This document shows positions 7,700-14,680 of a DNA stretch of 32,363 nucleotides, piece after piece. The translations under genes and the position numbers were made by a program. Origin of the DNA: Acidobacteriota bacterium (GTDB lineage: Bacteria > Acidobacteriota > Vicinamibacteria > Vicinamibacterales > CAVVIG01); the NCBI GenBank assembly GCA_018268955.1, contig JAFDVO010000056.1, forward strand, positions 7,265 to 39,627, given 5' to 3'. The notes under the pieces were generated by a model. It did not search any database, was not told the origin of the DNA, and saw only the letters and a program-made list of their open reading frames with translations. Every line of letters starts with the position of its first letter. The stretch's first letter is position 1.

Positions 7700-8016
7700 T
7701 CGCGCATGCCGAAGACCGCGCTCATCTCGCCAAAGCCCGCGACAAGGTTCAGCAGCCCGATGCCGGTCACCGCACCACGGAAGTAGGCGCTCTGGAACAG
7801 CGGCTCGAGCGTGGGCCACGCGTAGACGAAGTAGTTGCGTGCCCAGAACGAGGACCAGGGCAGCACCATCAGGAGCAGCCCGACCTCGATGAAGAACACG
7901 ACAATCAGGAGACGTGTCAGCAGGGTGGCTATCCTCCGGCCTGACTGCGCGACAGTCGCGCCACGCGATCCGCGAGGTCGCGGTAGTCGCCGGCGTCCGC
8001 CTGGAGTTCGAGACAC
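7696..8016 (-). CDS. Small membrane protein with uncertain start
   Basis: A tiny hydrophobic protein, not recognised by name. The conserved-looking part (LLTRLLIVVFFIEVGLLLMV to the C-terminal FGMRE) contains a first membrane helix, a Trp/Tyr-rich loop (PWSSFWARNYFVYAWP) and a second hydrophobic stretch (GAVTGIGLLNLVAGFG). The listed end uses the only in-frame ATG (8014-8016), but that start lies 88 bases inside the TPR gene and adds an Arg-rich leader without family character. A strong GGAGG overlapping the TPR stop sits 9 bases before an in-frame CTG (7921-7923), which would give 75 residues; a GTG at 7897-7899 would cut into the first helix. It overlaps the ThiE/TenI gene as ATGA. Confidence 0.6.
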   Translation of the reverse strand: MSRTPGGRRRLPRPRGSRGATVAQSGRRIATLLTRLLIVVFFIEVGLLLMVLPWSSFWARNYFVYAWPTLEPLFQSAYFRGAVTGIGLLNLVAGFGEMSAVFGMRE

Positions 8017-9917
8017 ACGGCAAGGGCGCTTGCCGGCTCACCCGAGCGCTCCAGCAGGTCGACCAGCCGATACAGCGCGTCGAAGCGCTCGTCCGCGGAG
8101 ATGCCGGGCGCATCGCCAGCGTGCCCCAGCCACTCGACCGCCTCGGCGATCCGCCCGAGCTTCTCGTACGCTTGCGCGATCAGGGACGCCGAGGCATACC
8201 GGCGCGAGGCGGCCCGCATCGCGAGGCGGAGGTGCTCGATGCTCTGCTCGAATGCGCCCGCTTCGAGCAGCGCGGACCCTCGGGCGAAGGCGACCTCGGC
8301 CGCGTCATCCGGTGAGCGATGCGCGACATCTTCGCGCATGCGGGCGAAGACCGACTCGAGATCGGTCTCCGCGGGGGCCACCGTCGGCGGAATCGCATCG
8401 ATGCTGTCGCTGAGGTCCTCTTCCTCGTGGTCTCCAGACGCGTCGTCGCGCGACAGAGAGGTGCCGTCGCCGTGCTGGCCCGTCAGGTCCATCGCGTCGC
8501 CGAACAGCAAATCGAAATCGATCTCGTGCGGGTTCGCGCGAGCCTCGACATGTTCCGGCGCCGTTGCGGCACCTGTCGACGGCTCGTGGTCCACGAGTGA
8601 CTCGCCACTGAATTGCCCGGCCGCCGACGGGACCGTGTCGAACGGCGCACGGATGTCCTCGTCGGCCGAGGTCCAGTTCGACGGTAGGTCGTCAAGCGTG
8701 AACTCGGCACTGCCCGCAACCCACGCAGCGAGTGCGGCATCCGGGTCGGCTTCGCCCATTGCAGCAAGCGCCGCTCGCAGCCGTGCGCGGTGCGCGGGTT
8801 CGTCCGGCTGTCGGGTGACGAGGTCCTCGGCCACGTACTTCGCCTGCTCCGCCGCCCCGGTCGCGAGGTATGCGTCGGCAAGCAGCGCCTGCGCCTCGAA
8901 GATCTCGTCGTCCAGGCTGCCATCGACGCACACGTCCACGAGCCGCGTCAGGGCCGGCACGTGGTGCGGGGCGACCGCCGCGAAGCGCCGCAAGGCGGCC
9001 GCGGCAGCCGGCCAGTCCCGCTCGGAAATGCGGGTGCTGACCACGCGGTCGACGAGGCTGAAGGACACCTCGCGGTGCTCCGACGCGAGCGCGTCCGAAA
9101 GCTGGAGCACCCTGTCTGCGGCGGCCGGCTCGATCGCAAGCACCGTGTCCACCCACTCGAGGCCGGCATCGGCATCGCCGCTGCGCAGCCGCGCCTCGGC
9201 GGCCACGAGCATCAGGTCCCTGTCCTCACCAATCGTCTCGGCGGTCAGGTAGGGGCCGGCCTCGCTGAATCGGCCCTGCTTGACCAGAATCCGCGCGAGT
9301 TCCCTCGGCGCATACGTGCCGGCCGGATCGAGCACGACGATCTCCGTCAACGGCGCAAGCGCATCATCGTCGCGCTCGGCTTCCACCAGGAGAGTGGCGA
9401 GATCGGTCAACTCGTGCAGCGCGCCTGTGATGTCATCCAGTTGCTGGCGGGCGTGAGCGGCCGCGAGCCGCGCGGTGACATCGTGCTTGTCGAGCGCGCC
9501 GACCCGCACGACGAGTTCGAGCGCACCACGGGCGTCACCCCGCGTCCGGCGTCCCGTGATGGCGCTCGAAAAGAATCCCCGCGCGTCCGCCACAAGCCCC
9601 TGCGCCGCCGACAGCTCACCCGCCTGCACCAGCGCGCGGTCGTCGTCCGGCCGCTGCTTCAGGATCTTCTTGTAGAGGGCCGCGGCCTTGGAGAGGAAGC
9701 CCTCCTTGCGAAGGCTTTCGGCGATGCGGGCGAACTGCTCGACCGCCGGTTCGATCTGTCCGGCACGGACGTAGAGGTCGCCGAGCAGGTTCGCCGTGTT
9801 CCAGTCCCGCGGCTGATCCTCCACGAGGCGCAGGTACTCGGCAATCGCCTGTTCGAGCTTGCCCTGGCGCTGGAGCTTCTCCGCCTGCCGCAGCGTGGCG
9901 GCGCGATCGATCGGCAC
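7929..9917 (-). CDS. Large tetratricopeptide-repeat protein
   Basis: A 662-residue protein with no signal peptide or membrane helix. Residues 1-110 contain clear TPR helices (LEQAIAEYLRLVEDQPRDW, then ALYKKILKQRPDDDRAL). Repeat-like helices continue to about residue 410. An acidic, Ser/Asp-rich linker follows at about 420-530, then a second repeat block (GSALLEAGAFEQSIEHLRLA onward) to the end. It is probably a cytoplasmic scaffold; no enzymatic motif is seen. The start is GTG at 9915-9917, three bases after the rnhB stop. Its own stop codon overlaps a GGAGG that may serve the next small gene. The last bases also encode an overlapping reading frame for that gene. Confidence 0.8.
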   Translation of the reverse strand: MPIDRAATLRQAEKLQRQGKLEQAIAEYLRLVEDQPRDWNTANLLGDLYVRAGQIEPAVEQFARIAESLRKEGFLSKAAALYKKILKQRPDDDRALVQAGELSAAQGLVADARGFFSSAITGRRTRGDARGALELVVRVGALDKHDVTARLAAAHARQQLDDITGALHELTDLATLLVEAERDDDALAPLTEIVVLDPAGTYAPRELARILVKQGRFSEAGPYLTAETIGEDRDLMLVAAEARLRSGDADAGLEWVDTVLAIEPAAADRVLQLSDALASEHREVSFSLVDRVVSTRISERDWPAAAAALRRFAAVAPHHVPALTRLVDVCVDGSLDDEIFEAQALLADAYLATGAAEQAKYVAEDLVTRQPDEPAHRARLRAALAAMGEADPDAALAAWVAGSAEFTLDDLPSNWTSADEDIRAPFDTVPSAAGQFSGESLVDHEPSTGAATAPEHVEARANPHEIDFDLLFGDAMDLTGQHGDGTSLSRDDASGDHEEEDLSDSIDAIPPTVAPAETDLESVFARMREDVAHRSPDDAAEVAFARGSALLEAGAFEQSIEHLRLAMRAASRRYASASLIAQAYEKLGRIAEAVEWLGHAGDAPGISADERFDALYRLVDLLERSGEPASALAVCLELQADAGDYRDLADRVARLSRSQAGG

Positions 9918-9920
9918 GGC

Positions 9921-10544
9921 TCAGGCGATCGTATCAAACAGCGTGGACGGCTTGAACGACCTGCGGTGCGCATCTGAGTAGCCGTACTGCGCCACCGCGG
10001 CGAGATGGTCGGCCGTGGCGTATCCCTTGTGCCGTGCGAAGCCGTAGCGTGGATCCTGCTCGTGCAGCGCCACCATCTCGCGGTCGCGCGTCACCTTGGC
10101 GACGATGGAGGCAGCGGCAATGGCGGCGCAGCGCCGGTCCCCCTTCACCACGCCTCGCTGTTCCATGGGCAGTTCAGGGATCCGGAACGCATCGACGAGC
10201 ACGACGTCGGGCAGGGGAGTGAGGGCGAGGACGGCACGGCGCATCGCATCGAGCGACGCGTGGTAGATGTTCAGGCGGTCGATTTCGCGGGGATCGCAAG
10301 AGGCGACCGCCCAGGCGGCGGCCCGACGCAGGATGACGTCGTAGAGTTCCTCGCGCTCCTCGGCGGGAACCACCTTGGAGTCGGCCAGTCCGGGGATGTG
10401 ACGATCGGGGTCGAGAATGACGGCAGCGGCCGTCACCGGACCGGCGAGGCACCCGCGTCCCACTTCGTCGACGCCGGCCACGAGCGTGAAGCCGGCGCGC
10501 CGCAGCGCGTTCTCGAGCGTACGGGTAGCGGGAACGCGTGACAT
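9921..10544 (-). CDS. rnhB: Ribonuclease HII
   Basis: A 207-residue RNase HII, which cuts the RNA strand of RNA-DNA hybrids and removes single ribonucleotides from DNA. The active site is complete: GVDEVGRG (24-31, Asp26 and Glu27), DSK at 55-57, VDAF (Asp118) and the [20 protein letters not shown] block carrying the last metal ligand. The ATG at 10542-10544 is inside the terminal CATG of the heptamer array at 10546-10616. No Shine-Dalgarno is visible, because the bases upstream are the array itself. It heads the operon running down to 5497, unless read-through from rplS feeds it. Confidence 0.95.
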   Translation of the reverse strand: MSRVPATRTLENALRRAGFTLVAGVDEVGRGCLAGPVTAAAVILDPDRHIPGLADSKVVPAEEREELYDVILRRAAAWAVASCDPREIDRLNIYHASLDAMRRAVLALTPLPDVVLVDAFRIPELPMEQRGVVKGDRRCAAIAAASIVAKVTRDREMVALHEQDPRYGFARHKGYATADHLAAVAQYGYSDAHRRSFKPSTLFDTIA

Positions 10545-10545
10545 G

Positions 10546-10616
10546 CGGAACTCAGAATGCAGAAGTCAGAAGACAGAATTCAATTCTGAATTCTAACTTC
10601 CGAATTCTGAATTCCG
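10546..10616. repeat. Inverted array of 7-bp units, hairpin-forming
   Basis: Five head-to-tail heptamers of consensus CRGAANT fill 10546-10580. One base (10581) forms the centre, and five heptamers in the opposite orientation fill 10582-10616. CATG closes both outer ends (10542-10545 and 10617-10620). Unit by unit, the arms differ at 1, 1, 1, 3 and 0 positions, so a 35-bp imperfect hairpin is possible. It fills the space between rplS and rnhB and may act as terminator or mRNA 3-prime end for the ffh-rplS operon. Confidence 0.85.
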
Positions 10617-10636
10617 CATGACGGGAGCCTGCGGCC

Positions 10637-10984
10637 CTAGTTCTGCCGCGCAGCATCCTTCATGCGAGCGGCCTTGCCCTTCAGTGCGCGCAGGTAGTAC
10701 AGCTTCGCACGGCGGACCTTGGCCGACCGCATCACTTCGACCTTCTGAATCGTCGGCGAGTGCAGCGGGAAGATACGCTCCACGCCCTGGCCGAACGACA
10801 CCTTGCGCACGGTGAACGACGCGCGCGTGCCGCCGCGGTGCTGGCCGATGACCACGCCCTCGAACACCTGGATGCGCTCCTTGTCACCTTCGCGCACCTT
10901 CACGTGGACCCGGACCGTGTCGCCGGACTTCATCGCCGGCCGCTCGGTCAGCTGCGCCTTCTCAACCAGTTCCATCGCGCCCAT
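10637..10984 (-). CDS. rplS: 50S ribosomal protein L19
   Basis: A 115-residue L19, a 50S subunit protein at the 30S-50S interface. Typical segments are [52 protein letters not shown] and [18 protein letters not shown]. The ATG at 10982-10984 is supported by AAGGAG with 9-11 bases of spacing; a second ATG three codons later is less well placed. It is the last gene of the ffh-rpsP-khpA-rimM-trmD-rplS operon and is followed by the heptamer array. Its 89-base leader after trmD holds a strong stem-loop. Confidence 0.97.
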   Translation of the reverse strand: MGAMELVEKAQLTERPAMKSGDTVRVHVKVREGDKERIQVFEGVVIGQHRGGTRASFTVRKVSFGQGVERIFPLHSPTIQKVEVMRSAKVRRAKLYYLRALKGKAARMKDAARQN

Positions 10985-11004
10985 GCTCTCGCTCTCCTTA
11001 CCGT

Positions 11005-11063
11005 CACGCGAGCCCGGCTCAGCGCCGCCTCTCGCGTGGTTCGTCGGCCCGCCTCACGGCGGA
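11005..11063 (-). promoter_or_regulatory. Structured leader upstream of rplS
   Basis: Between trmD and rplS the minus-strand RNA can form a short hairpin with arms CCGCC and GGCGG around a GTGA tetraloop (about 11050-11063), then a perfect 8-bp stem CACGCGAG/CTCGCGTG (11005-11012 with 11031-11038) just before the rplS ribosome site. This could be an autoregulatory L19 leader or an RNA-processing site. It is seen by eye only; no covariation has been tested. Confidence 0.45.
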
Positions 11064-11073
11064 ACCGTAGCTT

Positions 11074-11829
11074 CTACCGATGCTTCTCCTGCGCGGTTAC
11101 CTCGCGCAGCAGCTTCACTTCTTCGTCGTCGAGCACCGCGCGCTCCAGCAGGTCGGGCCGCCGCGCGAGCGTGCGCGATAACGCTTCCCGTTTCCGCCAG
11201 CGCCGGATCTCGGCGTGGTTCCCGGACAGCAGCACGTCCGGCACCCTGAGCACATCGCCCGAGGACCCGGTCACCTCTGCCGGCCGCGTGTAGTGCGGGA
11301 AGTCCAGCAGCCCCCGGCCGAACGAATCCTCGGCCACCGACTGCTCGTCTCCCACCACGCCAGGCACCAGCCTGGCGACAGCATCGATGATGACCAGCGC
11401 CGGCAGTTCCCCACCGCTCAGCACGTAGTCCCCAATCGAGATCTCTTCGTCGACCCGCGAGCGAACCCGCTCGTCGACCCCCTCATATCGGCCGCACAGC
11501 AGCACCAGCCGCGGATGCCGGCTCAGGCGTTCAACCACCGCCTGGGTCAGCATCGTGCCCTGTGGCGACGTCAGCAGGACCGTCGGCCTCGCCGCGTCCT
11601 CCGCCTCGATCGCGTCGAGTGCGCGGAACAGCGGCTCGGGCTTCAGGACCATGCCGGGTCCTCCCCCATACGGCACATCGTCGACCACGCGATGACGGTC
11701 CGTCGTGAAGTCACGCAGGTCGTGCACAACCACGTCGAGCGTCTTCCGCTCGATGGCCCGCCCGACGATGCCGGCGCTGAGCGCCTGCTGCACCATCGCC
11801 GGGAAGATCGTCACCACGTCGAACCGCAT
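11074..11829 (-). CDS. trmD: tRNA (guanine-37-N1)-methyltransferase TrmD
   Basis: A 251-residue SPOUT-class methyltransferase that makes m1G37 in tRNAs with a G36. Hallmarks are the N-terminal MRFDVVTIFPAM, the VDDVPYGGGPGMVLKPEP loop, LLCGRYEGVDERV and the trefoil-knot region ISIGDYVLSGGELPALVIID. The GNHAEIRRWR segment is the usual C-terminal domain signature. It begins 51 bases after rimM with an AGGG-type ribosome site and is followed by the rplS leader. The rpsP-rimM-trmD-rplS order is a classic bacterial operon. Confidence 0.97.
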   Translation of the reverse strand: MRFDVVTIFPAMVQQALSAGIVGRAIERKTLDVVVHDLRDFTTDRHRVVDDVPYGGGPGMVLKPEPLFRALDAIEAEDAARPTVLLTSPQGTMLTQAVVERLSRHPRLVLLCGRYEGVDERVRSRVDEEISIGDYVLSGGELPALVIIDAVARLVPGVVGDEQSVAEDSFGRGLLDFPHYTRPAEVTGSSGDVLRVPDVLLSGNHAEIRRWRKREALSRTLARRPDLLERAVLDDEEVKLLREVTAQEKHR

Positions 11830-11880
11830 GACTGCTCTACCCTCGAGGTGCCAGAGCCGGCCACGGCGAACACGGCCTGC

Positions 11881-12414
11881 TCACTTGCGGCGCTCGTTCA
11901 GTTCGATCAGCCCTTCTGGCGGCGCAATCACGATCCGCCGCGCGGCGGGGTCGATGGTCCGACAGATGTCGACGGCGAGGGGCACGAGCACCTCCCCACG
12001 TTCCCCCTGCACCACCAGCCGGGTACTGCCAGCCTCGCCCTCGATGGCGGAGACCGGTCCGACGGTCATCCCCGCCAGGGTCTCGACCACGCAGCCCACC
12101 AGTTGGTGGTGGTAGTAGGTCCCGGCGGGCAGGTCCACGAGCTCCTCGGCGGGCACCCTGAACTCCAGCCCCGCCAGTTCTCTCGCGGCGTCCATGTCCG
12201 CCACGCCCTCGATCCCGATGACCGGCCGCCCCATCTGGATGCGGGAGGTCGTAATCACGAGCGTGTCGACCCGGCCGTCACGGTTCACGAACAACCGGCG
12301 TCCGGGAGCGAACCGCTCCTCGGGGAAATCGGTCTCCGGATTCACGATGACCTGGCCGCGGATGCCGTGCGGCCGGGCAACGACCCCGACCACCGCCATC
12401 TCGTCCCAGTTCAC
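11881..12414 (-). CDS. rimM: Ribosome maturation factor RimM
   Basis: A 177-residue RimM, which binds S19 and helps 30S head assembly. The N-terminal beta-barrel motif VGVVARPHGIRGQVIVNPET and the PRC-barrel region (AGTYYHHQLVGCVVETLAGM, then GEVLVPLAVDICRTID) are in the usual order. The GTG at 12412-12414 overlaps the khpA stop as GTGA; an in-frame ATG five codons later is possible but would trim the barrel start. Confidence 0.94.
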   Translation of the reverse strand: MNWDEMAVVGVVARPHGIRGQVIVNPETDFPEERFAPGRRLFVNRDGRVDTLVITTSRIQMGRPVIGIEGVADMDAARELAGLEFRVPAEELVDLPAGTYYHHQLVGCVVETLAGMTVGPVSAIEGEAGSTRLVVQGERGEVLVPLAVDICRTIDPAARRIVIAPPEGLIELNERRK

Positions 12415-12659
12415 GGTCGGCCGTCGCGGAACTCGAGGGTGACCGTCTTCCCGTCCTTCTCGGCAGCGGCTGACGCCAGCGTGCGAAGGGCGGCAGCGGT
12501 CCGACCCTGCCTGCCGATGACGCGCCCCATCTCACCGGGCGCGACGTACAGCTCCACCAGCGTCGTGCCGCGATGCTCCGATTCGACGACCGTCACCTGA
12601 TCTGGCGTGTCGGTCAACGCCTTCGCGAGCACCTCGACGACGCGGCTGACGGTGCTCAC
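12411..12659 (-). CDS. khpA: KH-domain RNA-binding protein KhpA
   Basis: An 82-residue single-KH protein. The KH loop VIGRQGR (GxxG type) is preceded by an acidic strand and followed by TAAALRTLASAAAEKDGKTV. KhpA proteins bind RNA, often with KhpB, and influence cell division and translation. The location between rpsP and rimM is the normal one. Both ends overlap neighbours as GTGA (start GTG 12657-12659), so it is tightly coupled to rpsP and rimM. Confidence 0.92.
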   Translation of the reverse strand: MSTVSRVVEVLAKALTDTPDQVTVVESEHRGTTLVELYVAPGEMGRVIGRQGRTAAALRTLASAAAEKDGKTVTLEFRDGRP

Positions 12660-12931
12660 TTCGCGTCGGTGGCCGCGGGAGCCGCAGCCGGCGCCGGCGT
12701 CAGGTGCCGCGCGATGAGCGTCCGCACCGAGTCCGACGGCTGGGCGCCCTTGCTGATCCAGTAGTTCACGCGCTCCGTGTCGACGTTCACGAGGGCGGGC
12801 TTGGTGCGCGGGTTGTAGTGCCCGAGAATCTCGACGAAGCTGCTGTCGCGGGCCGCGCGCGAGTCGGTGACGACCACGCGGAAGAACGGACGTTTCTTGG
12901 ACCCTGCACGACGCAGACGAATGGCTACCAT
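12656..12931 (-). CDS. rpsP: 30S ribosomal protein S16
   Basis: A 91-residue S16 with the family start MVAIRLRRAGSKKRPFFRVV and the segments SRAARDSSFVEILGHYNP and VNYWISKGAQPSDSV. The last 15 residues are an Ala/Pro-rich tail, common in GC-rich lineages. The ATG is at 12929-12931. A 92-base structured spacer separates it from ffh. The stop overlaps khpA as GTGA. Confidence 0.97.
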   Translation of the reverse strand: MVAIRLRRAGSKKRPFFRVVVTDSRAARDSSFVEILGHYNPRTKPALVNVDTERVNYWISKGAQPSDSVRTLIARHLTPAPAAAPAATDAK

Positions 12932-12950
12932 CTATCGCTCCTGAATACTG

Positions 12951-13020
12951 CCCGGGGCTTCGCGACCCGAACGGTGACTTCGCTGCGCGTCAGGGGAAAC
13001 GCCCCTGCGACGAAGCCCGG
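12951..13020 (-). promoter_or_regulatory. Structured RNA element between ffh and rpsP
   Basis: On the minus-strand RNA an outer stem CGAAGCCC/GGGCTTCG (13011-13018 with 12955-12962, extendable with one bulge) encloses an inner hairpin CAGGGG/CCCCTG (12991-12996 with 13002-13007, 5-base loop) and a second GC-rich segment, giving a multi-branched fold ending about 20 bases before the rpsP start. It may be an S16 leader, an attenuator or a processing site. It does not match the SRP RNA core or any class I recognise. Confidence 0.5.
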
Positions 13021-13023
13021 CGA

Positions 13024-14385
13024 CTAGCGCCGGTTGCGCAGCAACTCGAATGCTTTCCGACGCGCGTTCTTGCCGCCGCCGGCCAGCCCGGCCATGCCGC
13101 CGAGCTGCTTCATCACCTTCTGCATCTGCACGAACTGCTTCAGCAGGCGGTTCACTTCCTCGACCGAGGTGCCGCTGCCCTTCGCGATGCGCTTGCGGCG
13201 GCTGCCGTTGATGATGTGCTGCTTGCGCCGCTCCTCGGCGGTCATCGACGAGATGATCGCCTCGATGCGGCCAAGCTGCTTCTCGTCCGGCTTGTTCTCG
13301 GACAACGCCTTGAGGTTGCCCATCCCGGGCAGCATCCCGAGGATCTGCTCGAGCGGCCCCATCTTGCGGATGGTCCGGAGCTGGTCCCGGAAGTCCTCCA
13401 GCGTGAACTCGTTCGAACGGATCTTCTGTTCGAGCTTCTGCGCGTCTTCCTGCGTGATCGCCTGCTCGGCACGCTCGATGAGCGACAGCACGTCGCCCAT
13501 CCCGAGCACGCGCGACACCACGCGATCCGGGTGGAACGGTTCGAGATCCTCGAGCCGTTCGCCGCTTCCCGTGAAGGCGATCGGCACGCCGACCACCGAC
13601 ACGACCGACAGCGCCGCGCCCCCGCGCGCATCGCCGTCCATCTTCGTCAGCACGACGCCGGTGACGCCCACGCGGCGGTTGAACTCGCCCGCGCTCTTGA
13701 TGGCGTCCTGCCCGGTCATCGCGTCAGCGACGTAGAGCAGGTCCGACGGATCGGTGACGCCCTTGATCGCCACGAGCTCGTCCATCAGCTCGTCGTCGAT
13801 GTGCAGGCGCCCCGCGGAGTCGACGATGACGACGTCGAAGCCCTTGGTCGTGGCCTCCGCCATCGCACCCCTGGCGCGCGACACGGGGTCGAGGTCGCCG
13901 GCCGGATCGAAGACCCGGACGTCCGCCTTCCCGGCCACGACGTTCAACTGCGCAATCGCCGCCGGCCGCTTCACGTCGGTCGAGACGAGCAGCGGATGCC
14001 GCCCCTGCTTCGACAGCCACCTGGCCAGCTTGCCCGCCGTCGTGGTCTTGCCCGCACCCTGCAGTCCGAGCAGCAGGACGACCCGCGGCCGCTTGCTGCT
14101 CTCGGTCAGCCCGCCCTTGGCATCGCCGAAGAGCGCCAGCATCTCGTCTCGGACGATGCGGACGACCTGCTGTGCGGGCGTCAGGCTCTTGAGGACCGTG
14201 TCCTCCATCGCCTTGTCCCGCACGCGATCGATGAACGCCTTGACGACCTTGAAGTTGACGTCGGCTTCGAGCAGCGCCAGCCGGATTTCCCGAAGCGCCG
14301 CCTCGATGTTCTCGGGCGTCAGCCGCCCCTGCCCCTGCAGCGACTTGAAGACGTCCTGCAGGCGTGTGCTCAGTGATTCGAACAT
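13024..14385 (-). CDS. ffh: Signal recognition particle protein Ffh (SRP54)
   Basis: A 453-residue Ffh, the GTPase that binds 4.5S RNA and signal sequences of nascent membrane proteins and docks on FtsY. N domain residues 1-95; G domain with G1 GLQGAGKTTTAGKLA (107-121), DVKRPAAIAQL, VDSAGRLHIDDELM and TKMDGDARGGAALS; M domain from about 295, ending with a MKQLGGMAGLAGGGKNARRK segment. The ATG at 14383-14385 begins the conserved MFESLSTRLQDVFKSL start. It is the first gene of the ffh-rpsP-khpA-rimM-trmD-rplS operon, with a candidate promoter about 100 bases upstream. Its receptor gene ftsY is in the adjacent operon. Confidence 0.98.
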   Translation of the reverse strand: MFESLSTRLQDVFKSLQGQGRLTPENIEAALREIRLALLEADVNFKVVKAFIDRVRDKAMEDTVLKSLTPAQQVVRIVRDEMLALFGDAKGGLTESSKRPRVVLLLGLQGAGKTTTAGKLARWLSKQGRHPLLVSTDVKRPAAIAQLNVVAGKADVRVFDPAGDLDPVSRARGAMAEATTKGFDVVIVDSAGRLHIDDELMDELVAIKGVTDPSDLLYVADAMTGQDAIKSAGEFNRRVGVTGVVLTKMDGDARGGAALSVVSVVGVPIAFTGSGERLEDLEPFHPDRVVSRVLGMGDVLSLIERAEQAITQEDAQKLEQKIRSNEFTLEDFRDQLRTIRKMGPLEQILGMLPGMGNLKALSENKPDEKQLGRIEAIISSMTAEERRKQHIINGSRRKRIAKGSGTSVEEVNRLLKQFVQMQKVMKQLGGMAGLAGGGKNARRKAFELLRNRR

Positions 14386-14437
14386 CGCGAAATGAAGCCG
14401 TGTGTCCCCGAAAGCCGCGCTCGCGAGCCGCCGCCTG

Positions 14438-14463
14438 CCCGCGTCGCCTCTGGCGAAGGCGGG
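14438..14463. repeat. Short palindrome in the ffh leader (REP-like)
   Basis: Arms CCCGC/GCGGG (14438-14442 with 14459-14463) enclose CGCC/GGCG (14445-14448 with 14452-14455) around a 3-base loop. It resembles short GC-rich palindromes (with a CGCCTTCG-type arm) that I remember as frequent between genes in Acidobacteria. It lies between the candidate ffh promoter and the ffh start, so it would be in the 5-prime leader. Confidence 0.4.
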
Positions 14464-14487
14464 TAAGGTGCTCTAGCGCAAACCCTT

Positions 14488-14517
14488 ATTGTTGAACGGG
14501 GCTCGTCGGCTGGTCAA
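14488..14517 (-). promoter_or_regulatory. Candidate promoter of the ffh-rplS operon
   Basis: On the minus strand TTGACC (14512-14517) is followed after 18 bases by AACAAT (14488-14493), a reasonable -35/-10 pair. The transcript would have a leader of about 95 bases before the ffh ATG. It is the only such pair I see in the ribBA-ffh gap. Inferred from pattern only. Confidence 0.4.
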
Positions 14518-14559
14518 CAGCAAACACGGCCAGGGACATCAGCCCTGAGCCGACCATGC

Positions 14560-14630
14560 CCAAAGCCTCAAGTCGAGAGCCTGAAGCCCTGCCCACGCCG
14601 AGGCTCCGGACTCCTGACTCCAGGCTCCGG
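14560..14630. repeat. Inverted array of 7-bp units, GC-rich type
   Basis: Four heptamers of consensus CNNRAGY fill 14560-14587. After a 15-base centre, four heptamers in opposite orientation (reading CNGGAGY on the other strand) fill 14603-14630. Paired units agree at 4-5 of 7 positions, and several mismatches would be G-U pairs in RNA. It occupies the space just 3-prime of ribBA, the end of the 11-gene operon, and may be its terminator. The rest of the 295-base gap holds the ffh promoter and a short palindrome. Confidence 0.75.
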
Positions 14631-14680
14631 GGCAGGTCGGCTCCGGGCGAAGACAATCGGCGTCACCGCCGAGGCGACGA

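Noticed and set aside
7696..7720. TPP riboswitch before the ThiE/TenI gene
   Set aside because: The gene overlaps the upstream small gene as ATGA, so there is no leader.
10546..10616. Heptamer arrays considered as CRISPR arrays
   Set aside because: The units are 7 bp with no spacers and are arranged as inverted arms; no cas gene is near.
11830..11880. Possible structure or gene in the rimM-trmD gap
   Set aside because: Only a weak 4-bp pairing and the trmD ribosome site are visible in these 51 bases.
12932..13023. The ffh-rpsP spacer as an SRP (4.5S) RNA gene
   Set aside because: The conserved SRP RNA apical loop and internal loop bases are not present and the element is too short.
13216..14376. 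386-codon open frame on the plus strand opposite ffh
   Set aside because: Ffh motifs are intact on the minus strand; the opposite frame has no domain.
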